Shown: positions 33,373 to 42,627, counted from the first letter of the stretch. The stretch: DNA of 64,000 nt from Actinomycetes bacterium (GCA_029782355.1 JAKOUY010000011.1:186001-250000), one strand, 5' to 3'. Translations and numbers: made by a program. Notes: generated from the sequence alone by a model not told the origin.

Positions 33373-34926
33373 TCAGATGGCCCGCCCGGCGGCGCGCCAG
33401 TACTCGTCCTTCAGCAGCCGCTTGTAGAGCTTGCCGGTGGGGTGGCGGGGCAGCTCCCCGCGAAAGTCGATGGTCCGCGGGCACTTCAGGTCGGCGAGGT
33501 GCTCGCGGCAGAAGGCCATCAACCGGTGGGCCAGCGCCTCGGCCTCGGACGCGGAGGCGGGCATCCGCACCGGCTGGACCACAGCCTTGACCTCCTCGCC
33601 GAAGTCCTCGTTGGGCACGCCGAACACAGCGACGTCGACGACGTCGGGATGGGTGACCAACAGGTTCTCGGCCTCCTGGGGGTAGATGTTCACCCCGCCC
33701 GAGATGATCATGTAGGCCTTGCGGTCGGTGAGGTACAGGAAGCCGTCGGCATCCAGATAGCCGACGTCACCCAGCGTGCTCCAACCCTTCGGATGGCGAG
33801 AACTGCGGGTCTTGTCCGGGTCGTTGTGGTACTCGAAGGTGGCCCCGCCCTCGAAGAAGACGGTGCCGGCCTCACCCACCGGGAGCTCGTCGCCGGACTC
33901 GTCGCAGATGTGCACGGTGCAGCCGATGGGGACGCCCACGGATCCCGGGTGCGCCAGCCACTGCTGGCTGTTGCAGTAGACGAAGCCGTTGCCCTCGGTG
34001 CCGGCGTAGTACTCGTGGATCACCGGCCCGAACCACTCGATCATCTGCCGTTTGACGGGCACCGGGCACGGCGCCGCGGCGTGGATCACCGACTGCAGCG
34101 AGGACACGTCGGCGGCGTGGCGGACGTCCTCGGGCAGTTTCAGGAGCCGGATGAACATCGTCGGCACCACCTGGCTGTGGGTCGCCCGATGGGCGGCGAC
34201 GGCGGCAAGGTAGTCGGCGGCGTCGAAGTGCTCCATCACCACGACCGTGCCACCCAGGCCGTGGATGCCGAGGCAGAACCGCAGCGGGGCGGCGTGGTAC
34301 AGCGGAGCCGGCGACAGGTACACGCTGTCGGCGGTGGCACCGAACAGCATGGCGAGCAGCCCGCCCACGCCGGGCATGGTCGACTCCAGCGGCTCGGCGA
34401 CGAACGGCTTGGTGACCCCCTTCGGCCATCCGGTGGTGCCGCTGCTGTACAGCATGTCGGTCCCGGCGACCCGAGCTTCGTCGAGTGGTGTCGGTGGCTG
34501 GGCGGCGACGGCGGCCTCGTAGGAGTCGTAGCCGTCGATGGTGCCGTCCACCATCAGCCGCAGGGCGACACCGGGTGCCTCGCCGACCACGGCGCCTGCC
34601 AGCTCGGCGAGGCGGGCCGAGGTGATGAACGCCTTGGCGCCCGAGTCGTTGAGGATGTAGGCCAACTCCTCATGGGTCAGGCGGCTGCTGCACGCGGTGT
34701 AGACCAAGCCGGCATAGGTGCATCCCCAGATCGCCTCGAGGTAGCGGATCTGGTTCTCCATGCACAGGGCGACGTGGTCGCCCGGCTGCAGCCCGGCGGC
34801 GCGCAGGACGCGGCTCAGCCGGTTGGCGGCCCGGTCGAGCTGCGGGTAGGTCTGCACCTCGCCGCTGCCGTGCATGACCACGGCGGGTCGGTCCGGATGC
34901 GACGTCGCGTGGGCGCCAGGGAACAT
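33373..34926 (-). CDS. Acyl-CoA synthetase (AMP-forming, FadD-like)
   Basis: ANL-family adenylate-forming enzyme of 517 aa activating a carboxylic acid to its CoA thioester. Motifs: P-loop-like YSSGTTGWPKGVTK, the A5 motif EYYAGTEGNGF, the hinge TLGDVGYLDADGFLYLTDRKAYMIISGG region, and the C-terminal catalytic Lys in PTGKLYKR. ATG at 34926 is selected because TACCGT lies 6 nt upstream. It is divergent from the acyl-CoA dehydrogenase gene, with which it probably forms a beta-oxidation pair. Substrate chain type is unknown. Confidence 0.92.
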   Translation of the reverse strand: MFPGAHATSHPDRPAVVMHGSGEVQTYPQLDRAANRLSRVLRAAGLQPGDHVALCMENQIRYLEAIWGCTYAGLVYTACSSRLTHEELAYILNDSGAKAFITSARLAELAGAVVGEAPGVALRLMVDGTIDGYDSYEAAVAAQPPTPLDEARVAGTDMLYSSGTTGWPKGVTKPFVAEPLESTMPGVGGLLAMLFGATADSVYLSPAPLYHAAPLRFCLGIHGLGGTVVVMEHFDAADYLAAVAAHRATHSQVVPTMFIRLLKLPEDVRHAADVSSLQSVIHAAAPCPVPVKRQMIEWFGPVIHEYYAGTEGNGFVYCNSQQWLAHPGSVGVPIGCTVHICDESGDELPVGEAGTVFFEGGATFEYHNDPDKTRSSRHPKGWSTLGDVGYLDADGFLYLTDRKAYMIISGGVNIYPQEAENLLVTHPDVVDVAVFGVPNEDFGEEVKAVVQPVRMPASASEAEALAHRLMAFCREHLADLKCPRTIDFRGELPRHPTGKLYKRLLKDEYWRAAGRAI

Positions 34927-34932
34927 CCCGAC

Positions 34933-34963
34933 ACGGTACTCAGCGGCATCGCTTCGGTACGCT
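34933..34963. promoter_or_regulatory. Back-to-back leaderless promoters of fadD-like and acyl-CoA dehydrogenase genes
   Basis: TACCGT (34933-34938, minus) serves the synthetase and TACGCT (34958-34963, plus) the dehydrogenase. The two -10 boxes are 19 bp apart, so polymerase binding at one excludes the other, implying co-regulated or competing transcription. Confidence 0.5.
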
Positions 34964-34971
34964 CCCAGGCG

Positions 34972-36156
34972 ATGACGACCGACGAACAGCGGGTCGGCGA
35001 TCTCGTCGACCAACTTCTGGGCGACTGCCCGCCCGCGACCACCAAGCCGGCCGAGTTCCTCGGTCACCAGTTCGACCTCGGGCTCGCCTGGGTGCACCAT
35101 GCCCCGGGGATGGGCGGCTTGGGCCTGGCCCCCAAGCTGCAGGCGCGGATCAACCAGCGGATCCAGGAGGCCGGCGGACCGAGCCCGGTGACCCGCAACC
35201 CGATCGGGCACGGCATGTGCGGACCGACGGTGGCGGTGTGGGGCAGCGAGGCCCAGAAGGCCCGGTACCTCCGCCCGCTGTTCACCGGCGAGGAGATCTG
35301 GTGCCAGCTGTTCAGCGAGCCCGGTGCCGGCTCGGACTTCGCCGGCCTGTCATCACGGGCGGTGCGCGACGGCGACGAGTGGATCGTCAACGGCCAGAAG
35401 GTGTGGACCACGTTGGCCCACCTGGCCCGGTTCGGCCTGATCGTCGCTCGGACCGACTCGGAGGCGGTCAAGCACGCCGGGCTGACGGCGTTCGTCGTCG
35501 ACATGCATGCTCCCGGTGTCGACGTCCGTCCGCTGCGGCAGATGACCGGTGATGCCGAGTTCAACGAGGTGTACTTCACGGACGTCCGGATCCCGCAGGC
35601 AGAGATGCTCGGCGCACCCGGCGACGGGTGGCGGGTCTCGCTGACCACGTTGATGAACGAGCGGGTGTCCATCGGGGGAGCGATCCCGCCGAAGGGGAGC
35701 GGCACGATCGCCCCGCTCGTCGCCCTGTGGACGTCGCTGGCGGGCGAGCGTCGCAGCGCCGCCGCGCAGGAGCGGGTGATGCGCCTGTGGAGCCGGGCGG
35801 AGATCCTCCGCCTGACCAACATCCGGGCCAGCCAGATGCGCAAGGCCGGCGATCCCGGGCCGGAGGGCTCGATCGGCAAGCTGGCCTCGGCCGAGCTGAA
35901 CAAGGACATCTTCGCCTGCGCGGTCGATCTGCTCGGCGCCGAGGGGATGTTGTACGACGACTACACGATGAAGCGGCCGGAGCGAGCCCTCGACCTCAGC
36001 ACCATCCAGCGGGCGTTCCTGCGGATGCGAGCCAACTCGATCGAGGGCGGGACGACCGAGGTGATGAAGAACATCCTCGGCGAACGGGTGCTCGGTCTGC
36101 CCGGGGACGTGCGCGTCGACCGCGACGTCCCGTGGAGCCAGGTGCCGCGGTCGTAG
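34972..36156 (+). CDS. Acyl-CoA dehydrogenase
   Basis: FAD-dependent acyl-CoA dehydrogenase of 394 aa. Family marks include LFSEPGAGSDFAGL and VNGQKVWTTLAHLARFGL for the flavin and substrate pocket, and the C-terminal GGTTEVMKNILGERVLGLP. The usual catalytic Glu region is present near SIEGGTTE. It introduces the alpha-beta double bond in an acyl-CoA and passes electrons to ETF. ATG at 34972 has TACGCT 8 nt upstream. It is divergent from an acyl-CoA synthetase. Chain-length or branched specificity cannot be told. Confidence 0.92.
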   Translation: MTTDEQRVGDLVDQLLGDCPPATTKPAEFLGHQFDLGLAWVHHAPGMGGLGLAPKLQARINQRIQEAGGPSPVTRNPIGHGMCGPTVAVWGSEAQKARYLRPLFTGEEIWCQLFSEPGAGSDFAGLSSRAVRDGDEWIVNGQKVWTTLAHLARFGLIVARTDSEAVKHAGLTAFVVDMHAPGVDVRPLRQMTGDAEFNEVYFTDVRIPQAEMLGAPGDGWRVSLTTLMNERVSIGGAIPPKGSGTIAPLVALWTSLAGERRSAAAQERVMRLWSRAEILRLTNIRASQMRKAGDPGPEGSIGKLASAELNKDIFACAVDLLGAEGMLYDDYTMKRPERALDLSTIQRAFLRMRANSIEGGTTEVMKNILGERVLGLPGDVRVDRDVPWSQVPRS

Positions 36157-36159
36157 CCG

Positions 36160-36570
36160 TCAGTGCCCGGTGCGTGCCAGCACCCCGAGGAACAGGGCAC
36201 CGAGCGAGCAGGCCAGGGCCAGCCCGCCGCCGACGGCGAGGGCCAGGCGGGTGCGCCCGACGGCGTGCACCGCGGCGAACATGCCGGCCAGGACCCCGAG
36301 GAAGATCTTGACGAACAGGGTGATCTGCGCGGCACTGTCGAGCTGGGAGAAGTGGACCGACATGAGGTTCCAGATGCCGGTGACCAGCAGCACGGCGAAC
36401 GCCGGCCAGGCCACCCGGGCGAACCCCCGGGCCAGCACCTTGACCAGGTCGGCTGACTGGCGGCGCGCCACGGGGACGAGCCCGGCCATCACCACCTGAC
36501 CGCCGATCCACACGGCCGCGGCGGTGACGTGGAGGAACAGCCGGATCGTCTGGGCGGTGGGGGAGAGCAC
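36160..36570 (-). CDS. Small four-helix membrane protein, CopD-like
   Basis: Integral membrane protein of 136 aa with four hydrophobic helices and a conserved-looking His in LFLHVTAAAVWIGGQVVMAG. This arrangement resembles the CopD domain/DUF2269-type membrane proteins that may bind copper or haem. GTG at 36570 is supported by TAGCGT 8 nt upstream, whose first three bases are also the stop codon of ispH. Function not established. Confidence 0.65.
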   Translation of the reverse strand: MLSPTAQTIRLFLHVTAAAVWIGGQVVMAGLVPVARRQSADLVKVLARGFARVAWPAFAVLLVTGIWNLMSVHFSQLDSAAQITLFVKIFLGVLAGMFAAVHAVGRTRLALAVGGGLALACSLGALFLGVLARTGH

Positions 36571-36581
36571 GGGCCGCGACG

Positions 36582-37622
36582 CTACTGGCGGAGCGCGCCG
36601 AGCACGTCGCTGGCCCGGAAGCGGCGGTCGTCCAGCACCACGTCGGTGGGTCCGCCGACCATCGCTGCGGCGGCGACGCCGACGGCCAGCTGCAGCTCGC
36701 GGATGTTGCGTGGCGGCGGGAAGTACTCGTCCTCGTCGGTCACCTTGACCAGTTCGACGCCCTCGGCGGGGGCCAGGAAGGCGAGGATCTCGTCGACCAG
36801 TTCCTCGGGCGCCGAGGCGCCGGCGGTGACCCCGACCACGCCGGCGAGATCGTCGGGCAGTTCGTCGACCCGGTTGACGCGGTGGACCTGCGGGCACCCG
36901 GCCTGGACGGCGAGGCGCTCCAGCGCTCGGGTGTTGGACGAGTTGGCCGAGCCGATCACCACGATGGCGTCGCAGCGTGGCGCCATGGCCATGAGTGCCG
37001 ACTGGCGGTTGGTGGTGGCGAAGCACAGGTCGCTGCGGCCGGGCAGCCACGCGCCGGCATAGCGGGAGCGCACCGCGTCGGCGACGTCGCTCCAGTCTCG
37101 GTGCGACAGGGTGGTCTGGGCCAGCAGGGCGACCGGCTCGGCGAAGTCCGGGAGCCCGTCGACCTCGGCCACGGTCTCCACCCGGCTGATCGCCTGCGGG
37201 GCCACGGCCATGGTGCCTACGGCCTCCTCGTGACCCTCGTGGCCGACGTAGACGATGCGGTAGCCCTTGCCGGCACGCACCTTGACCTCGTGGTGGACCT
37301 TGGTCACCAGCGGGCACACGCTGTCGACGACGTAGCTGCCTCGGGCCATCGCCGCGGCCACCACCTCCGGGGCGGAGCCGTGGGCCGAGAGCATGATCGG
37401 CCGGCCCGGCGGCACCTCGGCGATGTCGTCGACGAAGACCACGCCCTGGTCCTGGAAGCGGCGCACGACGATCTGGTTGTGGACGATCTCGTGGTAGCAG
37501 TAGACGGGTGGAGGGAAGCTGCGAACCATCCAGGCCAGGGCCTTGATGGCCATCTCGACGCCGGCACAGAAGCCCCGTGGTTCGGCCAGCAGCACTCGGT
37601 CGACGCTCGTCCTGGCGGCCAC
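36582..37622 (-). CDS. ispH: 4-hydroxy-3-methylbut-2-enyl diphosphate reductase
   Basis: Iron-sulfur enzyme of the non-mevalonate isoprenoid pathway, making IPP and DMAPP from HMBPP; 346 aa. The three cluster cysteines are in RGFCAGV, DSVCPLV and SDLCFATTNRQ. The substrate-binding SAHGSAPEV, GHEGHEE and TTNRQ segments are all present. GTG at 37622 has TAGCCT 6 nt upstream. It is divergent from the DUF512 gene. The protein is slightly longer than the E. coli enzyme at both ends, typical of actinobacterial versions. Confidence 0.95.
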   Translation of the reverse strand: MAARTSVDRVLLAEPRGFCAGVEMAIKALAWMVRSFPPPVYCYHEIVHNQIVVRRFQDQGVVFVDDIAEVPPGRPIMLSAHGSAPEVVAAAMARGSYVVDSVCPLVTKVHHEVKVRAGKGYRIVYVGHEGHEEAVGTMAVAPQAISRVETVAEVDGLPDFAEPVALLAQTTLSHRDWSDVADAVRSRYAGAWLPGRSDLCFATTNRQSALMAMAPRCDAIVVIGSANSSNTRALERLAVQAGCPQVHRVNRVDELPDDLAGVVGVTAGASAPEELVDEILAFLAPAEGVELVKVTDEDEYFPPPRNIRELQLAVGVAAAAMVGGPTDVVLDDRRFRASDVLGALRQ

Positions 37623-37628
37623 AGCCGC

Positions 37629-37656
37629 AGGCTACCGGGAGGGCCACCGCTAGCCT
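37629..37656. promoter_or_regulatory. Divergent leaderless promoters of ispH and the DUF512 gene
   Basis: TAGCCT occurs on both strands: 37629-37634 (minus, 6 nt before the ispH GTG) and 37651-37656 (plus, 8 nt before the DUF512 GTG). The 42-bp intergenic region therefore seems to contain both promoters and no 5' UTRs. Confidence 0.55.
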
Positions 37657-37664
37657 GGAGGGCC

Positions 37665-39044
37665 GTGTCCGCGCCCGTCGTCGCCGCTGTCGCGCCCGGT
37701 GGCGCCGCCGACCGGGCCGGCCTGCGCGCCGGCGACGAGATCGTCACCGTCAACGGGGTCGTGCCGCGTGATGTGATCGAGTGGCAGCTGGCCACCGACG
37801 ACGCCGAGGTCGACCTGGAGGTCCGTCGCGGCGGTCTGGAGCTGGCCGTCGAACTGGTCAAGCAGCCGGGCGAGGCGCTCGGGGCGGAGATCTCCTCGGC
37901 GGTGTTCGACCGCGTGCGGACCTGCGACAACCACTGCGAGTTCTGCTTCATCTACCAGTTGCCGCCCGGCCTGCGCCGCAGCCTGTACCTGAAGGACGAC
38001 GACTACCGGCTGAGCTTCCTGTACGGCAACTTCACCACGCTGACCCGGTTCACCGAGGCCGATCTGGAGCGGGTGGTCACCGAGCGGCTGTCCCCGCTGC
38101 ACGTCAGCATCCATGCCACGGACCCCGAGGTCCGCACCCGGATGCTGAAGAATCGTCGCGGCGCCACCAGCCTGCGGTGGTTGCGGGCGCTGCTCGACCA
38201 CGGCATCGAGGTCCGCGGTCAGATCGTGCTGTGCCCCGGCGTCAACGACGGGGCCGTCTTCGAGCGGACGATGGTGGGGATCCTCGACGAGTACCCCGAG
38301 CTGGAGTCCGTGGCCGTGGTGCCGTTGGGGGTCAGCAAGTACAACACCGAGCCGGCGATGCGCCAGCACACCACCGCCGAGGCCGAGGCGATGGTGGCGG
38401 CGATCGAGCAGTGGCAGGCCGTCTTCCACCGGGTGCTCGGGCGGCGGATGGTGTTCGCCGCCGACGAGTACTACCTGATGTCCGACCGCCCGTTCCCTCC
38501 GGCGGCGAGCTACGAGGGGTTCGATCTGCACGAGGACGGGATCGGCATGGCGGCGGCGTTCGCCGCCGAGTTCGCCGGCCACGTCGACCAGGCCATCGGC
38601 CCCCAGCGCGGCTTCTTCGCCGCCGCCGACGCGCTGCCGGCCAACCCGGCCGCCTACACCGGCCTGCGCGCCCGGGGCACGTGGGCACCGGTGACCGTGC
38701 GGGCCTCCCGCCAGGCTCCGGTCGCGGTCCTGACCGGCGAGTTCGGGGCGCGGGTGATCGGCCCGCTGGTCGCCGGGCTCGGGCGTGACGACGTCCGCGT
38801 CGTCCCGGTGGAGAACCGGTTCTTCGGCGGCAACACCGCCGTCACCGGGCTGATGGTCGGAGCCGACCTGCACCGCGTGCTCGACGCGCAGCCGGTCGGA
38901 CACCGGTACCTGGTGCCCGACGTGTGCCTGAGCGACGACGGCCGGTTCCTCGACGGCACCACCGTCACCGAACTGCCGCGACCGGTCGAGGTGGTGCCGA
39001 CCGACGGCATCAGTCTGCGCCGAGCGCTCGGGGAGGCCGCATGA
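37665..39044 (+). CDS. DUF512 PDZ/radical-SAM-like protein
   Basis: A 459-aa protein found widely in Gram-positive and cyanobacterial genomes, often beside der. An N-terminal PDZ-like domain (VAPGGAADRAGLRAGDEIVTVNG) is followed by a CDNHCEFCF cluster (C-x3-C-x2-C, radical-SAM type), then the DUF512 domain with GVNDG and NRFFGGNTAVTGLMVG. It probably performs an unknown iron-sulfur-dependent reaction. GTG at 37665 is supported by TAGCCT 8 nt upstream. Stop overlaps the der start (ATGA). Confidence 0.88.
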   Translation: MSAPVVAAVAPGGAADRAGLRAGDEIVTVNGVVPRDVIEWQLATDDAEVDLEVRRGGLELAVELVKQPGEALGAEISSAVFDRVRTCDNHCEFCFIYQLPPGLRRSLYLKDDDYRLSFLYGNFTTLTRFTEADLERVVTERLSPLHVSIHATDPEVRTRMLKNRRGATSLRWLRALLDHGIEVRGQIVLCPGVNDGAVFERTMVGILDEYPELESVAVVPLGVSKYNTEPAMRQHTTAEAEAMVAAIEQWQAVFHRVLGRRMVFAADEYYLMSDRPFPPAASYEGFDLHEDGIGMAAAFAAEFAGHVDQAIGPQRGFFAAADALPANPAAYTGLRARGTWAPVTVRASRQAPVAVLTGEFGARVIGPLVAGLGRDDVRVVPVENRFFGGNTAVTGLMVGADLHRVLDAQPVGHRYLVPDVCLSDDGRFLDGTTVTELPRPVEVVPTDGISLRRALGEAA

Positions 39045-40390
39045 GCGAGTTGCCCACCGTCGTCGTCGTCGGCCGGCCGAACGTCGGCAAGTCGACCCTG
39101 TTCAACCGGATCGTCGGCGAACAGGTCGCCATCGTCGAAGATCGACCCGGGGTCACCCGCGACCGCAAGGAGTCCGAGGCCGAGTGGCTCGGGGTCGAGT
39201 TCCGCTTGGTCGACACGGGCGGCTGGCTGCCCGGCGGCACCGAGCTGGACGCCAAGGTCTCCCGCCAGGTGGAAGCGGCCGTTCGCCAGGCCGACGTGGT
39301 GCTGTTCGTCGTCGACGGCTCGGTTGGGGTCACCGAGGACGACGAGTCGGTCGCCCAGTGGTTGCGGCGGGTCAAGGCGCCCATCCTGCTCGTCGTCAAC
39401 AAGGCCGACAACGACCGCCGCGAGCACGACCGGTGGGAGTTCCTCGCCCTCGGGCTGGGCGAGCCGTACCCGGTCAGTGCCCTGCACGGCCGGCGTGCCG
39501 GCGACCTGCTCGACGAGGTCGTCGCTCTGCTGCCGGGCCCGCCGGCGCCGGCCGGCGCCGAACCGGCAATCGGTGACGGCCAGGATGGCCAACCGTTGTG
39601 GAAGCCAGGTGACCAACCCCCGCCGCGGGTGGCCATCGTCGGTCGACCCAACGTCGGCAAGAGCACGCTGTTCAACCGTCTGGTGGGGTCGGATCGCTCC
39701 GTCGTGCACGACCTGGCCGGCACGACTCGCGACGCGATCGACACCCTGGTCGACACCCCGGACGGTCCGATCGTGTTCGTCGACACGGCCGGTATGCGCC
39801 GGCGCAGCCGGATCGACGACTCGGCCGAGTACTACAGCCTGATCCGCGCCCTGCGGGCCATCGACGATGCCGACATCGCCCTGCTGGTCATCGACGCCAC
39901 CGAGGGCGTCACCGGTCAGGACCAGCGCCTGGCGGAGCGGATCGACGCCGCCGGTTGCCCGATCGTGGTCATGCTCAACAAGTGGGAGCTCCTCGACGAC
40001 GCCGAGACCCGCGCCGAGGTCGCCGCCGAGGTGACCCGCAAGCTGTACTTCGTGGGCGATGCGCCGGTCCTGAAGGTCTCGGCCCTGACGGGCAAGGGCG
40101 TGCACAAGCTGCGCCCGGTGCTGCAGGACGCCATCGCCCAGTACCACCGACGGGTGCCCACTCGCGACGTCAATCGGGTGATCGCCGACGCCCAGCAGCG
40201 CCAGCCGGCCGGCCACGGGCTGCGTGTCCTGTACGCGCTGCAGGGCGCCACCGATCCACCGACGTTCACGCTGTTCGTCAACCGAGAGCTGCCCCCGACC
40301 TACCTGCGCTACCTGGAGCGCTCGATCCGCGAGGCCTTCGAGTTCGGCTCGACGCCGATCAAGCTGCGCGTCCGCAAGCGCAACGAGTAG
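39041..40390 (+). CDS. der: Ribosome biogenesis GTPase Der
   Basis: Tandem GTPase of 449 aa required for 50S subunit maturation. Two G domains each begin GRPNVGKSTLFNR (residues about 12 and 201), with G2/G3 in GVTRDRKE and DTGGW for the first and GTTRDAID and DTAGMRRR for the second, and NKAD/NKWE as the G4 motifs. The C-terminal KH-like domain ends FGSTPIKLRVRKRNE. The linker between G domains is Pro/Ala-rich. It is cotranscribed with the DUF512 and zinc-ribbon genes. Confidence 0.95.
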   Translation: MSELPTVVVVGRPNVGKSTLFNRIVGEQVAIVEDRPGVTRDRKESEAEWLGVEFRLVDTGGWLPGGTELDAKVSRQVEAAVRQADVVLFVVDGSVGVTEDDESVAQWLRRVKAPILLVVNKADNDRREHDRWEFLALGLGEPYPVSALHGRRAGDLLDEVVALLPGPPAPAGAEPAIGDGQDGQPLWKPGDQPPPRVAIVGRPNVGKSTLFNRLVGSDRSVVHDLAGTTRDAIDTLVDTPDGPIVFVDTAGMRRRSRIDDSAEYYSLIRALRAIDDADIALLVIDATEGVTGQDQRLAERIDAAGCPIVVMLNKWELLDDAETRAEVAAEVTRKLYFVGDAPVLKVSALTGKGVHKLRPVLQDAIAQYHRRVPTRDVNRVIADAQQRQPAGHGLRVLYALQGATDPPTFTLFVNRELPPTYLRYLERSIREAFEFGSTPIKLRVRKRNE

Positions 40391-40392
40391 CC

Positions 40393-40644
40393 ATGCCGTG
40401 GTGTGAGGAGTGCGCCCGCTACTTCGCCCCCTCGGCGATGAACGACGACGGGACCTGCCCGTCGTGCGGCCGATCGATCGACGCCCAGCGCCCGGCGATC
40501 ACCGCCAAGAACCTCGACCTGCGCCAGCTGGCATCCGGCGAGGGCGGTGATCCCGACGAGGCCAAGGCTCCATGGCACTTCAAGCTCCTGATGGTCCTGC
40601 TGGCGCTGTACCTGGCGTGGCGGATCGTTCAGCTGTTCACCTGA
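40393..40644 (+). CDS. Small zinc-ribbon membrane-anchored protein
   Basis: Protein of 83 aa. The N-terminus has two CxxC pairs (CEEC and CPSC) forming a probable zinc ribbon. The C-terminus ends in one hydrophobic helix (HFKLLMVLLALYLAWRIVQLF), so it is likely a tail-anchored membrane protein with the ribbon in the cytoplasm. It begins 2 bp after der and is surely in the same transcript. Function unknown. Confidence 0.75.
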   Translation: MPWCEECARYFAPSAMNDDGTCPSCGRSIDAQRPAITAKNLDLRQLASGEGGDPDEAKAPWHFKLLMVLLALYLAWRIVQLFT

Positions 40645-40692
40645 CCGAGCGTCCAGCGGCGAGTCAGGCGAGGGCGGTGCGCCGCCACCAGT

Positions 40693-41496
40693 TCAGCGGT
40701 TGGCCCGTTTCATAGCCGCCAGCGGGTCGGCCTTGAACGCCTGCACGCTGGCCTGATGGCCGGCCAGGGCCTGCAGCTCGCTGCCGGAGCGGATCGCCGC
40801 CCGGATCCCCCACACGTCCATCTGGCGGTGCACGCCGCGCTTGTTGATCTGCGTCAGGTCCGGGGCGATGCGGGCGATTCTGGCGGCCACGGCGATCACC
40901 CGCTCGTCGAGTTCGTCGCCAGGGAATGCCTTGTTGGCCCAGCCGATCTCGACGGCCTCGACGCCGCTCAACTCGTCGCCGGTGAGCAGTAGCTCCATCG
41001 CCCGGCGCATGCCGAGCATCGTCGGGTGGTAGGGCCAGTCGGGAGGGCTGGCGACGCGGACGACCGGGTAGCTGATCCTGGCGTCCTCGGCCACGTAGAC
41101 GAGGTCGCATGCCTGAGCCAGCTCGGTGGCTCCGGCGATGCACAGCCCGTGGACCTGGGCGATCACCGGTTTGGCCAGATCCCAGATCGAGAACCAGGCG
41201 TCGGTGACGTGACGGGCCCATTGCCCATCGCCGGGTGCGGTGTGGAACGGCGGATCGTCCATCAGCCCACCCGACAGGTCGTACCCGGCGGAGAAGCACG
41301 GTCCGGCGCCACGCACGATGGTGACGTGGATGTCGGGGTCGCGGTCGTGGGCCGCCAGGGCGGCCAGCAGCTCGGCGCGCAACGGGGTGCTGATGGCGTT
41401 GCGCTTGTCCGGTCGGTTCAGCGTCAGCCGGGCGACGTGCTCGGCCGGTCGATCGGTCAGCAGCAGGGCGGCTGTCGTCTCGGGGTGGTCGGTCAT
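40693..41496 (-). CDS. Enoyl-CoA hydratase/isomerase family protein
   Basis: Crotonase-fold protein of 267 aa. The first oxyanion-hole region is in GAGPCFSAGYDLSGG and the second in VHGLCIAGATELAQACDLVYVAED. The usual catalytic Glu positions are not clearly conserved (IAGATELAQACD), so hydratase, isomerase or hydrolase activities are all possible. ATG at 41496 overlaps the stop of the LLM oxidoreductase gene (ATGA), so the two are one operon. Confidence 0.88.
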   Translation of the reverse strand: MTDHPETTAALLLTDRPAEHVARLTLNRPDKRNAISTPLRAELLAALAAHDRDPDIHVTIVRGAGPCFSAGYDLSGGLMDDPPFHTAPGDGQWARHVTDAWFSIWDLAKPVIAQVHGLCIAGATELAQACDLVYVAEDARISYPVVRVASPPDWPYHPTMLGMRRAMELLLTGDELSGVEAVEIGWANKAFPGDELDERVIAVAARIARIAPDLTQINKRGVHRQMDVWGIRAAIRSGSELQALAGHQASVQAFKADPLAAMKRANR

Positions 41497-42545
41497 GTCG
41501 CCTCCGATGCGCGGTCACGGGTCCCGGCCAGCTCGGCCAGCAGTTCGTAGCCGCCAGGGTCCTCGCTGCGGACGATGAGGCCGGTGAGCCCGCGGCAGGT
41601 CCACGTCGGCCAGCGCCGGCGGATGCGCTGCTCGCTGCCCACCAGGCAGACCTCGTCGTGGTACTCGTCGGGCACGGCCTTCACGGCCTCGTCCTTGCGA
41701 CCGGCCATCCACAGCTCGTGGATCCGTGCGGCAGCGTCCGGGAAGCCGCGGCGAGCCATCGCCTCGCGGTGGTAGTTGTGCGTGGCGCTGCCCATGCCGC
41801 CGACGTACATGGCCGTCAGCGGCTTCATCGCCGCCAGTGCGCCGGACACGTCGTCGGTGATCGCCACGGTCACCCCGCCGAACACCTCGTAGCTCGTCGG
41901 CCGACCACCGCGACGGGCGAAGCCGCGCCCCAGCGGCTCGGCGTAGACGTCGTCTCCCTGCGGGCCCCACCCCATCGGCAGGAAGCCGTCCGCCACCTCG
42001 GCGGCCAGTGCCGCGTTCGCCGGGCCGCCGGCGGCGAGCCAGACGGGGATCCGCGGGTTCGGGTGGAGGATGCTGCGCAGCGCCTTGCCCTGGCCCAGCG
42101 ACCCCGGGCCGGTGTAGGGCAGTGGGTACTCGGGACCGTCGTTGGTCAGCGGCTGGCGCGCCAGCACCTTGCGGACGATCGCCACGTACTCGCGCAGCCG
42201 CTGGTTGGGCACGCCCCACGGCTGGCCGTACCAGCCTTCGACGATCTGCGGGCCGGAGACGCCCAGCCCGAGGATCACCCGGTCGCCGCCGGCGAGGGCG
42301 TCGATGGTCATCGCCTGCATGGCCGTGGCCGCCGGCGTGCGTGCCGCGATCTGCACCACCGCCGTACCGAGCTTGATCCGCCGGGTCACCGCCGCCAGGT
42401 AGGCGAGCGGCGAGAAGGCGTCGGTCCCGTAGGCCTCCGCCGTCCAGACCGAGTGGTAGCCGAGCGACTCGACCCGGCGGACCAGCTCCACCGGCAGCTC
42501 CACGGCGGCGCCGCGGTACAGGTCGAGACCGAGGCCGAGCTGCAT
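41493..42545 (-). CDS. LLM-class (F420- or FMN-dependent) oxidoreductase
   Basis: Luciferase-like TIM-barrel oxidoreductase of 350 aa. N-terminal LGLGLDLYRGAAVELPVELVRRVESLGYHSVW and VILGLGVSGPQIVEGWYG are typical of the F420-dependent branch common in actinobacteria. It may reduce or oxidise an acyl or aromatic substrate together with the enoyl-CoA hydratase-like partner. A near -10 TACAAC lies 6 nt before the ATG. Substrate unknown. Confidence 0.88.
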   Translation of the reverse strand: MQLGLGLDLYRGAAVELPVELVRRVESLGYHSVWTAEAYGTDAFSPLAYLAAVTRRIKLGTAVVQIAARTPAATAMQAMTIDALAGGDRVILGLGVSGPQIVEGWYGQPWGVPNQRLREYVAIVRKVLARQPLTNDGPEYPLPYTGPGSLGQGKALRSILHPNPRIPVWLAAGGPANAALAAEVADGFLPMGWGPQGDDVYAEPLGRGFARRGGRPTSYEVFGGVTVAITDDVSGALAAMKPLTAMYVGGMGSATHNYHREAMARRGFPDAAARIHELWMAGRKDEAVKAVPDEYHDEVCLVGSEQRIRRRWPTWTCRGLTGLIVRSEDPGGYELLAELAGTRDRASEAT

Positions 42546-42603
42546 GGGACGGTTGTAGCACGCCGGTCCGGTCGCCGGCCGTGGCGAGCGCGACCCCGAC
42601 CGC

Positions 42604-42609
42604 TAGGCT
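42604..42609 (+). promoter_or_regulatory. -10 box upstream of tRNA-Pro
   Basis: TAGGCT ends 18 nt before the mature tRNA 5' end, consistent with a short 5' leader to be removed by RNase P. Confidence 0.45.
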
Positions 42610-42627
42610 CGACCCGCCACCTACATA

